Below the pieces are notes generated by a model, which saw only the letters and a list, made by a program, of their open reading frames with translations, was not told the DNA's origin and ran no database searches. This document shows positions 42,301 through 50,149 of a stretch of DNA of 64,000 nt, piece by piece. The stretch comes from 21-14-0-10-47-8 sp966211795 (GTDB taxonomy: Bacteria; Bdellovibrionota; Bdellovibrionia; Bdellovibrionales; Bdellovibrionaceae). Every line of letters starts with the position of its first letter. Position 1 is the first letter of the stretch. A program made the translations under genes and the position numbers. The stretch lies in contig CBIHNW010000004.1 in the NCBI GenBank assembly GCA_966211795.1, forward strand, positions 1-64,000, read 5' to 3'.

Positions 42301-43480
42301 TTCGGCCCGTTGTTGGGGAGAAAATCAATATGGACAGTTGGGAAATACGTCCAACTCGGATTCGGGCAGTGCGGTGACGCCAACCGGGCTGACGGCGAAC
42401 GTGACGGCGATCGCCGCGGCGGATTTTCACACCTGCGCGGTGGTCAGCGGCGCCGCAAAATGTTGGGGGCGAAATCAAAGCGGACAAGTGGGAGACGGCA
42501 CGACAAGCGACCGAAATGCTCCAACGAGCGTGAGCACTTTGGGCTCCGGGGTGAAAGATATCATGACGGGCGGGTTGTCATTTCAGAACAGCATGCTGGG
42601 TTCTCACTCGTGCGCGCTGTTAACAACAGGAGCTTTGCAATGTTGGGGCAGTAATTTGCAGGGACAGCTCGGACGAAACGTAACGACAACGGTGATCGGA
42701 GATTCGTTCAACGATTCTGCACGCAATGCCGCCGTCTGGAATATCGGTGTCAGCAATCTCACGGCCGATGGCTTGATCACCACTTCGCAGGCCAATCACA
42801 AATTGGATTTCACGTTGGTCAATGGTGATGCGACGGCTCGCTACTCGGGTTACAAATCGGTGAACACCTATGACTTTACCAATCGTCAGTGGGTCTGCGA
42901 CCTGGCTTCCACCTTGGCGAAAGAAAGCACCGGTGCGGAGATGTCCTGCTCGATCTACATTGACGCCAATAATGATTCCGCAATTCGCTTATACCAAGGA
43001 GTTTTGTATTTCACTTCGAAGGTCGCAGGCTCCAGCACGCAAACCAGCGTGACCTATGATCACACGACCATGCGCTACGTGCGAATTCGCCATCTGAGCA
43101 CCGGCGATACGGTCTACATGGAGACATCACCGGATGCCTTGACTTGGACTTCGCAGCGCTCTTACGTGCGCAGCTTTACGATCACGGCGGTCAATGTTCA
43201 GGCGACGGTGGGAACTTCGGCGTCGACTGACACCTCAGTGTACTCTGGCTTGCCCAGCTTTGCTCACCTCTACCTGCAATCAACGGCGGATCAAAGCCTG
43301 GTACCTGTTGCCGTCAACGGGGTCAGCAGCGGTGGCTTGACGTTATCTCGTGGCGGAGGCCCCAACGCCTGTGTCTTTGTGGCCAATTCGCTGAGCTGTT
43401 GGGGATCGAATTCCTATAAACAAGTTGGCGACAACAGCTTTGTTGATCGCTACACGCCAATCGTGGTCAGTGGCTTTTAA
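39344..43480 (+). CDS. Giant lipoprotein with Calx-beta repeats and an RCC1 propeller split by two inserts
   Basis: 1378 residues. GTG start with TAAGG upstream. The lipobox is LLGC. Five Calx-beta domains lie at about 50-620 (each ends near an NDD/VDDD Ca-binding turn). A RCC1-type beta-propeller starts at about 625 (VAAGSSHICGIRDGAVKCWG) and is interrupted twice, at about 775-940 and 1090-1310. The inserts are homologous to each other, begin with SDNFNDNSRDTNLWDLG and GDSFNDSARNAAVWNIG, and look like concanavalin/LamG-type beta-sandwiches. The last RCC1 blades follow each insert. Function is unknown; a Ca-dependent adhesin or secreted scaffold is likely. Confidence 0.85.
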   Translation: MKTLAAFLFRRLFAITAAGCRRAAFLCLILGLLGCSGKNPVDELLAEADVVPKVVSFSTVTLSVTEGGAAASFSLLLDKVYTTDTSVTVSVTGGTGRFQSLAGTYIIPANTQELPIAVQVIEDAIYQSDQVAIVSLSSTQKGVKADPTQPALSITMVDNDPKPALSIVDVSTNEDAGTMTFTVVQDRASLFASTFTWATADGTATAGSDYTAASGSGLIFSGTLFTTVSVPLTADLNYEPNETLKVNLSNPGDANTIADAQAVGTILNDDPVPKVAFSVSTQSVNESTATATVTVSLNATSFQDVTVPFSVHASSTATGGGVDYSLSSAAPLSIPAGQTTASFTVNIVNDSLDENNETVIFNLGTPTNATVGTISSQTLTIVDDDPMPTVQWSAASQSNSESVATVTVTATLSVVSGRSVSIPFSIGAGSTATAGASADYTYSPSSPLTIAAGSTSASITFTINNDTIYESDETVIVNMGTPTNATASGTLVHTITIVNDDTAPTISIADVSQAEGNGSGTSALTFTVTASAASELPITFNYSTSDGTATVADSDYTAATAVAATISAGSTTTTFSVNGTKDDKYELDEYFNVTLSGGSGYTVAGSQLTAKGTMTNDDVVPIVAAGSSHICGIRDGAVKCWGENTYGQVGDSSNVNRTSPTSAGIASGATAITAGVGFSCAVVSGAAKCWGLNESGQLGDNSKTNRNAPVTVSGLTTGVTSIAAGKDHACAVVSGGVQCWGSDLHGQLGQNLLGSGSTTIMSDNFNDNSRDTNLWDLGSLFGFTSAGVTINEVSSELEMSVPANTTNVAGGYISKKYYDFTGGSVTVRPINLPGNTEEEQFHLTVGYEGSYLYSIYYYKNKVRFRYTVGNTVSSTSLNYNSAQHKYFRISHDAATDTINFQTSSDNATWTTQRSVARNINITSVRVGLSVYTAISNPFPTTVTVDDFSLQLASTNRLTPVAVSGLTSGVSKVTAGAYHTCALLTDGSARCWGENQYGQLGNTSNSDSGSAVTPTGLTANVTAIAAADFHTCAVVSGAAKCWGRNQSGQVGDGTTSDRNAPTSVSTLGSGVKDIMTGGLSFQNSMLGSHSCALLTTGALQCWGSNLQGQLGRNVTTTVIGDSFNDSARNAAVWNIGVSNLTADGLITTSQANHKLDFTLVNGDATARYSGYKSVNTYDFTNRQWVCDLASTLAKESTGAEMSCSIYIDANNDSAIRLYQGVLYFTSKVAGSSTQTSVTYDHTTMRYVRIRHLSTGDTVYMETSPDALTWTSQRSYVRSFTITAVNVQATVGTSASTDTSVYSGLPSFAHLYLQSTADQSLVPVAVNGVSSGGLTLSRGGGPNACVFVANSLSCWGSNSYKQVGDNSFVDRYTPIVVSGF

Positions 43481-43569
43481 GGAAAGACGGTGTCTTGAGC
43501 CTGGCTGCACGCTGGAAGGGCCGTTCACCGGATAAACTTTGAGTGGCTGCTTGAGAGATTTGATAAAGC

Positions 43570-43604
43570 AATCAATCGCCAGCGGCTTTGGCAATAGATT
43601 GATT
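43570..43604. terminator. Hairpin between convergent genes
   Basis: AATCAATC (43570-43577) pairs with GATTGATT (43597-43604), with GCC/GGC inside. No long T-run; a candidate terminator for the giant lipoprotein or its neighbour. Confidence 0.3.
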
Positions 43605-43623
43605 CGGTTTCTGAGTGATGATG

Positions 43624-44721
43624 TTATTTTTTCTTGTCGAAGTCCGTGACTAGGACTCCGGAGTCATAGCCGAAAGGGACACCCGGGATTACATAGCTCA
43701 TGGCTTCGGGGTGAAGATCTTCGAGTGTTTTAGTATTGGGGTTCATTTGATTTTTTGAATCTTGGAATTCGGGGCTGAATTCTGGGGTTCGGATGTCGTG
43801 ATGTCCGCCCCGGGCCCTGAGATCTTCGGCGAGGCCTTCGAGAATCAGGCCCTTTTGGGATTTGATATTTTCTAGCACCATGTTGCCGAGAGCTGTGTAT
43901 TTGGCGATGCCCATCGAAGCTTTCAACACGGCGACTTGGGGTTTGTAAGTTGAGACAAGGTCAGAAATTTTTCGATCAGGTGGGGCTTTTCGGCTCACAA
44001 AGCGCAAATGATGATGGATGTAAATCAGCTGGCGTACGCCCACGCCGTCTTGCAAGTCGAAGCTCACGATGGCGGATGTGGGGCGTGCTTCGCTTTCGGT
44101 TCTTTCGCCGGGGCCGTCGTACAAACGGATATCGAGAATTTTGGCCTTTGGAAACTCGGTCAGCAAAGCGCCTAGAATTCGCGGGGCCACTTGGCCGTCT
44201 CGTTGAATGTCGATGGCGGCTCGCCAGGGTCCGGAGATAGGATCGTGAATGTCCAAGCTTGCCGCGTGGCTCGCTGTTTGATCTTGTTCGCGTTTCAGAA
44301 ATGGAACTTGGTCGATCGTGATGATGGTTTTGACTTTCGGAAAAATCCGCAAAGGCAAAGTGATATCCGTCCCCATCAGCGGATAAAAAATAGAATCATA
44401 GCGATCCGGGTTCGTTGAGCGAAGCAGTCCGCTTCGAATTTGGTTCAACTGATTTTGATATTCAAGTGCCGAAGCCAATTGACCGCGGTCTTCGATATCG
44501 TAAGGCTTTTTTGTGAGGTCTTCGTTCTGTCGGTGATCCCGAGCCCGAGACAAATTCAAATGGTGGCTCGGCCAATCACTCAAAGTGGCGCGATAAATCT
44601 GAGAGCATTGGTTCGCACCCCATGCCGGCACTTCGCTCACAGCAAAAAATGTCAGACAGATGGCTAGTTTATAACCAACCTTCGAAAGCCAATGACGTCG
44701 GGGATGCTGAAATCCACTCAT
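43624..44721 (-). CDS. Secreted hypothetical protein
   Basis: 365 residues from ATG 44721 (a TTG at 44739 is in frame). A signal peptide or anchor (YKLAICLTFFAVSEVPAWG) precedes the mature part. It has an aspartate-rich core (IFYPLMGTDITLPLRIFPKV, then MGIAKYTALGNMVLENI). No family is recognised and no catalytic motif seen. Confidence 0.7.
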   Translation of the reverse strand: MSGFQHPRRHWLSKVGYKLAICLTFFAVSEVPAWGANQCSQIYRATLSDWPSHHLNLSRARDHRQNEDLTKKPYDIEDRGQLASALEYQNQLNQIRSGLLRSTNPDRYDSIFYPLMGTDITLPLRIFPKVKTIITIDQVPFLKREQDQTASHAASLDIHDPISGPWRAAIDIQRDGQVAPRILGALLTEFPKAKILDIRLYDGPGERTESEARPTSAIVSFDLQDGVGVRQLIYIHHHLRFVSRKAPPDRKISDLVSTYKPQVAVLKASMGIAKYTALGNMVLENIKSQKGLILEGLAEDLRARGGHHDIRTPEFSPEFQDSKNQMNPNTKTLEDLHPEAMSYVIPGVPFGYDSGVLVTDFDKKK

Positions 44722-44770
44722 ACGAAAATGCTTTTTCAAAAATCGAAATTAACAATTAGTGAATTTCGGC

Positions 44771-44810
44771 TAAACTAAACTAAAATAAACTAAACTAAAC
44801 TAAGCTAAGC
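44771..44810. repeat. Pentanucleotide microsatellite (TAAAC)n
   Basis: Eight 5-bp units: TAAAC, TAAAC, TAAAA, TAAAC, TAAAC, TAAAC, TAAGC, TAAGC. They end at the stop codon of the small membrane protein on the other strand. Slipped-strand length change is possible. Confidence 0.85.
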
Positions 44811-45010
44811 TATTTGGCAGGATCGGCAGTCGGTCCGCTGGCGGGTGCGGTCGTGTGCTGTGTTGGGCTCAGCTCTTTTTTGTGACCAAGTAAGGCGAAT
44901 AAAATAATGCCCAAAAGAATTGCGGCACCGATAGAAATGTATAACATTTTTGCGACTTTGCGTTCTTCAGTGCGACTGTGGCCAACGGTTGCTGAAACGG
45001 GATTGGTCAT
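44810..45010 (-). CDS. 66-residue single-span membrane protein
   Basis: Starts at ATG 45010 with GGAGG seven bases upstream. One membrane segment (LYISIGAAILLGIILFALL) and a short Pro/Thr-rich tail. It follows cassette B in the same direction after about 130 bases, so it may be cotranscribed with it. Function unknown. Confidence 0.75.
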   Translation of the reverse strand: MTNPVSATVGHSRTEERKVAKMLYISIGAAILLGIILFALLGHKKELSPTQHTTAPASGPTADPAK

Positions 45011-45142
45011 GGAAATCCTCCGATCTACTGCTGTCCTTCGATTGCAAATGTCATATCCCAATGAACTCAATCCAATTGCCTTTCATCTCGCCGTTATGTC
45101 CCAAAGTACCCATCTCTGGGTCACAAAACCACATTTTCAAAA

Positions 45143-45958
45143 TCAAAGATTCACACAGATCGGTGCGCCTTGTGCGGAAAATCCGGCAATGGCCATATTC
45201 GTTCCGCAGGCCGTTGCCGGGGCTCGAAGCGTCTCGCAATTGGCGGTATTGGTTCCACCATTCGGTCCTTTATAGGCCGTACCGGCTGCCGAGGGATTGC
45301 AGTCGACGGGAGTGGTGAGTTTCACCGTGCATTTCCCTGATGGGATGTCATAGGTGCCGTTGACGGAAATGCAGGACTTTTCGACGCTGCGATCGTCCCA
45401 GTTCCGGGTGAAATCAAAATTGTATTTTGCGGCCGCGGTGTTGAGGACAGCACCATTGAGAGATTTCGGTTTGTAGGTCAGGCCAAAATGGATCTTATCA
45501 ATCCAATTTCCGTTCTGTGACGTGTGCGAAATCAAACTGATGTCATAGTGAAAAGGGCATGCATCATTGCCAGTTTTCGCCTCGAAGCTCTGGCAAGGAT
45601 TTCCGCGAATGTCGAATCCGGCAGCGCTATCGCCGGCTCGGTAGAACGGCTTCGTGGCGGTGCTCGCATCGTTGCCGTCCAAGATGTAAATATCCAGCGG
45701 CAGATTCATGGTGCCCGTCGCCCCGATGTGATTGGACGAAAATGTTTTGGCCCAGGATTCCGGAGAAATGAGCGCTCCCTTCAACTTCATGGTGATTTGA
45801 TCCGCTACCGCCTGCACATTCATGTCGCGACTCAATTTCCGTTTTTGTTGATTCCAGGTGACCACCCCCAAAGTCACGATGCTGATCGTGCAAAGACCGA
45901 TCAGCACAGAGACCAGGCTGAATCCCCGTGATGAGCTTAGGGGCAGGCGGGGGCGCAT
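45143..45958 (-). CDS. Pseudopilin lacking Glu+5 (cassette B, paralogue of A gene 2)
   Basis: 271 residues. Signal RG|FSLVSVLIGL with Ser at +5, as in its paralogue at 13447-14283. Shared segments are CPFHYDISLISHTSQNGNWI and the terminal C-x16-C module CGTNMAIAGFSAQGAPIC. It overlaps the preceding gene by 22 bases, exactly as in cassette A. Last gene of the cassette. Confidence 0.82.
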   Translation of the reverse strand: MRPRLPLSSSRGFSLVSVLIGLCTISIVTLGVVTWNQQKRKLSRDMNVQAVADQITMKLKGALISPESWAKTFSSNHIGATGTMNLPLDIYILDGNDASTATKPFYRAGDSAAGFDIRGNPCQSFEAKTGNDACPFHYDISLISHTSQNGNWIDKIHFGLTYKPKSLNGAVLNTAAAKYNFDFTRNWDDRSVEKSCISVNGTYDIPSGKCTVKLTTPVDCNPSAAGTAYKGPNGGTNTANCETLRAPATACGTNMAIAGFSAQGAPICVNL

Positions 45959-46734
45959 TCAATGCCTCCATTCGTATTGAAACCGGTCGCGGCTTCGGAG
46001 GTGGCACAGGTGCCTGGGTTGGGCCTTCCGCAGATGACGGTCCCACTGGCATCAAAGCCCAAGGCAAAACTTCCAGTGGATGGGCTGCAGGCCGCGCTCA
46101 GTTGTGGCAGTGTGCAGCTCATACCGACCAGGGTGCCTCCCATGGCCGAGCAAACTTCGTTCAACGTTTCCAGTTCCGCGTCTTTGTAAATGGTCAGGTT
46201 GTAAGAAGTCAGAGCTTGGCTGTCCGCGGCCGAAGCTTTGTATTGAAACTGCACGGTGATTTTGGGCTGTCCGTGCAGGCAATCGGACGTGTCACATAAA
46301 ATTTGCCATTTTAAGGAAATGCCGATCGGACAATTTTGATTTCCGTTTACGGCATCGAAGCTTGAGCAAAAGTTTCCCTTGTTGTCGAGACCCTGAGAAG
46401 AATTGCTTCCATCCAGGACGATATTATCAATCGGAACTTTCAAATTTTGCGGCGAGGTGTAGGCCGTGCAGCTGATGCCTTTGAGATAACAATCCAGCCC
46501 CGGATTGAGCGAGCTTGAACCCGCTGGAGTCACAATGCTGTTCCACCCGCTCGTCGAGCGTAAAAGTCCCTGGATTTGGAATCGTCGAACATCCAACCAA
46601 AAAAATTTCTCCGTTCGGGCGTTGATGCTTCCAGAGGTCGACATCAATGACGACGAGCCGAGCACGACGATACCGGCAATCGACACCGCCACCATTGTTT
46701 CTAAAATTGAAAAGCCTTTCGAATTTTTGAACAT
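45937..46734 (-). CDS. Pseudopilin (cassette B, paralogue of A gene 1)
   Basis: 265 residues from ATG 46734, with GAGGAA seven bases upstream; a TTG at 46740 is less likely. Signal KG|FSILETMVAV with Glu+5. It ends with CSPSTGSFALGFDASGTVIC and CATSEAATGFNTNGGIEC, matching the terminal modules of A gene 1 at almost every position of the frame. Confidence 0.82.
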   Translation of the reverse strand: MFKNSKGFSILETMVAVSIAGIVVLGSSSLMSTSGSINARTEKFFWLDVRRFQIQGLLRSTSGWNSIVTPAGSSSLNPGLDCYLKGISCTAYTSPQNLKVPIDNIVLDGSNSSQGLDNKGNFCSSFDAVNGNQNCPIGISLKWQILCDTSDCLHGQPKITVQFQYKASAADSQALTSYNLTIYKDAELETLNEVCSAMGGTLVGMSCTLPQLSAACSPSTGSFALGFDASGTVICGRPNPGTCATSEAATGFNTNGGIECAPACP

Positions 46735-46785
46735 CTTCAATTCCTCGTTCTCATTTTCAGAGCCCGTCTGCTTTCAACCAGAAAA

Positions 46786-48510
46786 TCATTTGCAAACAAA
46801 TGTCAGCATATTGGAAATGGGGAAATTCCATCTCCACTCGCAGGTGGCGCCATCTTCTCCGGAACAATCCATGCCGCCTTTTTCGTACCAACCAATGTCG
46901 ACGGTTTTCGTGCCTCCGGGCTTCAAATAAACATCCAAGCCAATCAGGACCGAATCCGAAACGAAATGGCAATACGGGCTGGGCTTCGGCGCGCATCCCG
47001 TCGCGTCCTGTGCCCCGTTGCTGTAGGGACAGCTCGAACCGCCATTCAGTGCGGCTTGCGAGATGGAATAAGTTTTCACTCCTCCACTGCAGGCCCCCCA
47101 GCTACCGACACAGGCGACGGGACATGAGACCGGCGATGAGGGGCAGGCGGTGCCACCATTGGACGGGCTTTGCGTGATCACGTAACTTTTTTGGCCCGAG
47201 GAATTGCACGCATCCCAATAGCCGTTGCAATTGACCGGAGCGGGGGCACAGGCGGCCGTGTTGCAAGCTTGTGCGTCGCCGTTCCAATACGGACAAGCGG
47301 CGCCGCCGTAGGCCTCGTACCTCGTGATCGTGTAAGTCTTCGTGCCACCGCCGCATGTGGCAGAACAGGCGCCCCAGCTGCCAACGCAGTTCACGGGCCT
47401 CATCGTGGTGGTCGTCACTGGGGGCCGAGTGGTGGTGGTGGTCGAAGTCGTGGTGGTGGTGACCGGAGGTCGCGTGGTTGTGGTCGTTGATGTTGTCGTG
47501 GTGGTCGTTGTTGTCGTCGTCGTCACCACCACGCAAGCGGCGGTGTTGCAGCTGCGAGATTGACCGTTGGAAAAGGCACAAGCGGTTCCACCATATTTTT
47601 TAATTTGGGTGATGGTAAAGGTTTGCGTTCCACCACCGCAAGCGACGGAACACGCACTCCAACTTCCCTGACAATTGGTGGCTGGGCAGGCTATATTCTT
47701 GTCGGTGCAGGTCGCTTGGCCGGCATTCGAGATCGAAGTCATCAGCTGATTGGCGGAACACTGTCCGCTGTACAATGGAGTGCAGGTGAGATTTCCATTG
47801 GTATCGACCGCCGTCAGAATGCCAAACGGAGAGCCTTGACTGGCGCAAGTGCGACTGGCGAATTTGGGCCGGCAGGTGCGCGAAATCGAGTTGAATGTGC
47901 CGTTCAAGAGCGCGCAGGCGGACTGGATCGTGTCTTCGTTGGCACCACGAATGTAATTGAAGCCGTAGTTGTCAGGATTGAGCGTCACGTTTTGCAAGCT
48001 CGAGTCCACGGTCAGCAAGACTTGAACTTCGATGGTGGGGTTCAGGCAAGGATACGAAGCGCACTTGGGCCGCCACTGCGCTTTGTATTTCAAAGGGCAG
48101 ATCGCGCTTGGAACGGACTGGCCACTGGGGCAGTCGCCACCTTGCCAGGCGGTGCGGGTCGTGGGGTCGGCCGGGTCATAGGATAGCTTTTTCGTTCCCT
48201 GAGCATCGTACAAAATGAAATCGGAGAAGCCACCATTCGCCGTCGAAGGTGAACATCCAGGGGCCTGGGTCATGCAATTGAAGCTTTCATTTTTGCTGAC
48301 GGTCAAAGTCCATGCGGCCGAATTCGACAGCGCGGCGGAAATTTGATTCCTTTGATTCATCACCGATCGCAGCACCGTGAGCTGTGTTGAATTTTGCGAC
48401 GACAATTGGTTGAGACTGCCGACACTTAATGACAGCAGAGTGAGAAGGGCCGTTGAAACCAGCACTTCAATAAAACTAAATCCGCGAGGATTCCAGAGAT
48501 AACGTCCCAC
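46786..48510 (-). CDS. Pseudopilin with four TSP1 repeats (cassette B, paralogue of A gene 3)
   Basis: 574 residues, GTG start. Signal RG|FSFIEVLVST with Glu+5. The first 280 residues match A gene 3 closely. TSP1 repeats lie at about 279-326, 374-421, 427-466 and 467-506, and a 40-residue Thr-rich linker (330-369) separates repeats one and two. The C-terminal domain (511-574) is unrelated to that of the A protein, and two repeats fewer are present. This shows domain shuffling after duplication. Order in the cassette is 3-1-2, versus 1-2-3 in A. Confidence 0.85.
   Translation of the reverse strand: MGRYLWNPRGFSFIEVLVSTALLTLLSLSVGSLNQLSSQNSTQLTVLRSVMNQRNQISAALSNSAAWTLTVSKNESFNCMTQAPGCSPSTANGGFSDFILYDAQGTKKLSYDPADPTTRTAWQGGDCPSGQSVPSAICPLKYKAQWRPKCASYPCLNPTIEVQVLLTVDSSLQNVTLNPDNYGFNYIRGANEDTIQSACALLNGTFNSISRTCRPKFASRTCASQGSPFGILTAVDTNGNLTCTPLYSGQCSANQLMTSISNAGQATCTDKNIACPATNCQGSWSACSVACGGGTQTFTITQIKKYGGTACAFSNGQSRSCNTAACVVVTTTTTTTTTTTSTTTTTRPPVTTTTTSTTTTTRPPVTTTTMRPVNCVGSWGACSATCGGGTKTYTITRYEAYGGAACPYWNGDAQACNTAACAPAPVNCNGYWDACNSSGQKSYVITQSPSNGGTACPSSPVSCPVACVGSWGACSGGVKTYSISQAALNGGSSCPYSNGAQDATGCAPKPSPYCHFVSDSVLIGLDVYLKPGGTKTVDIGWYEKGGMDCSGEDGATCEWRWNFPISNMLTFVCK
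47404..47523 (-). repeat. Thr-codon microsatellite coding the linker
   Basis: Runs of ACC/ACG/ACA codons with two RPP interruptions. The low-complexity DNA (mostly GTG/GTC trinucleotides on the + strand) is prone to slippage in whole codons, so linker length may vary. Confidence 0.75.
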
Positions 48511-48711
48511 ATCTCTAGTTTAAATCGGCGGATTTAGAATATGTCGACTGAGACGAAACTCGGATATATCTGATCGGCAATGAGACGCGAATCTTAAGAA
48601 AAACTGCCGTCTGACAAGAATGTAAATGCTGCCAGTAGTATAAATTTTTTGGTTGGCTTGTTCGCCAGCTGATCGCTGCTGGGACTCGAAGGCACGCCAG
48701 TCTCATTGAGA

Positions 48712-48727
48712 ATAAATATATATTTAT
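48712..48727. repeat. 16-base AT palindrome
   Basis: ATAAATATATATTTAT is a perfect palindrome in the 238-base gap between cassette B and the cytochrome gene. It may be a protein site or cruciform. No gene found there. Confidence 0.4.
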
Positions 48728-48748
48728 ATATGTTAGTTTTGCTGGGCT

Positions 48749-49864
48749 TTACTGGCCTGGGGGTTGGGTCGGAGGCGGGGGTAATATCATAGTGGTCGAT
48801 GGTGGCGTTATCGAGCTGGCGAGAGCACCGAGCCACTGTTGAATGAGCGTCACTCCGTTTTGATCAAGGGTCATGTGCGCAAACCGTGGTGGCATTGGGC
48901 GGGTGTCACTATTCATCCGTCCCAGAATCATGCTGGAGTTCGGATCCGCAAGATTCACCAGGCCACGAGCAAGAAGCGATTGCAATGCCTTCTCGTCATC
49001 CGCATTCGCGGCGCCAAAAGCATGCCGAAAATTCGGCAGACTCGCATTTTTGCTGTTGTGGCAGCTGGAACAGTTTCCCTGCAGGTACCCCAAAGCACGA
49101 GCCTGCAACCCGTTATCCCCCGTGCGACTCTGGATTTGATCCAGATCGCTCGTTGGTTGGGTGAGCCACTGATTTTGAATCAATTGATTCACCCCGAAAG
49201 AGCTGTCCGAACGGGACAATTGCAGATAGCTAAAACCCAAGACCTTGTCGGTAGAACCCGCATGACAAGTGATGCATTGGCCGACGGGTGGAGCGGCGTA
49301 TTTGCTTTTGACGTCAAAGTAAGCAAAGTCTTCGTTCGTTGGCAGAGTGTCGACTCTCGAAGCGGTCTTCTGATCTCGGCTCCACAGGTAAACACTGAAT
49401 CGCCACTCGGTTGCTGATATTTTTTCCGTCTGTCGCGTTTCAATTTTATTCGGCCCCAACGAAAACTCTTTCCAAAGAATGGTGCCGATCGGAAAAATCC
49501 ACTCGTCCGGATTGCTGTTATCGATTTTCGAATTCTCTGGCAGATAGATCCAGCGGCGTTTGGTCGCGCTATCGCTAAACAGAGGATACTGCGGAGTGTA
49601 CTCTTGCAGGTTTGTGTATTTCACACCTGTCTTGAGGACAGCACCGAGGCAAGTCTCGTCCAATGAATTTGCCGGACTGGTGCCGATTTCACAGCTGACC
49701 TTATCCATGGGCGTTTCGGAAGCGGCCTGGACGATTCGGGATTCTTCCAAAGCGACATTGAAACCTGGTCCGCAATTCTGGTAAGACACCAGGATCGTCA
49801 CGGCGGCGAGTGAGCCCAAGAAAAAGCGACTCGCGCTTTTCTTTGAAACAAGAAATAGACTCAT
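48749..49864 (-). CDS. Secreted di-haem c-type cytochrome-like protein
   Basis: 371 residues from ATG 49864. The N-terminal hydrophobic segment ends in SYQNCGPGF; the Cys may be lipidated although QNC is not a classical lipobox. Two haem sites are present, C197-x2-C200-H201 (CITCH) and C265-x2-C268-H269 (CSSCH). A Met in the RMNSDTRPMPPRF segment could be an axial ligand. The layout resembles the SO2930-type di-haem family. It would act in the periplasm or outer membrane; an electron partner is not visible. Confidence 0.8.
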   Translation of the reverse strand: MSLFLVSKKSASRFFLGSLAAVTILVSYQNCGPGFNVALEESRIVQAASETPMDKVSCEIGTSPANSLDETCLGAVLKTGVKYTNLQEYTPQYPLFSDSATKRRWIYLPENSKIDNSNPDEWIFPIGTILWKEFSLGPNKIETRQTEKISATEWRFSVYLWSRDQKTASRVDTLPTNEDFAYFDVKSKYAAPPVGQCITCHAGSTDKVLGFSYLQLSRSDSSFGVNQLIQNQWLTQPTSDLDQIQSRTGDNGLQARALGYLQGNCSSCHNSKNASLPNFRHAFGAANADDEKALQSLLARGLVNLADPNSSMILGRMNSDTRPMPPRFAHMTLDQNGVTLIQQWLGALASSITPPSTTMILPPPPTQPPGQ

Positions 49865-50149
49865 TGCGAACCCCCGTTCTCTTATTGTCGGCACCTTTAG
49901 CATTTAAGTAAAGACAGGGTCGCAGACAAGGATCATCGCCAGATTTATGCAACTAGCTGATAATTGCGGGTAAATACAAAAAATTTTATAGGTTGTGTTG
50001 GCCAAGGCTATTTTATTTTTTAAAGAACGGATCAAAATGAGACGACTCTGATGCATCCAACGAAATAATGGATTTGCAGAACTGATCCGGACCTCTTTGG
50101 CAGGCTCGGCTTTCGACCGATAAGAGAACACCAGGCGAGGGGAGAAATT

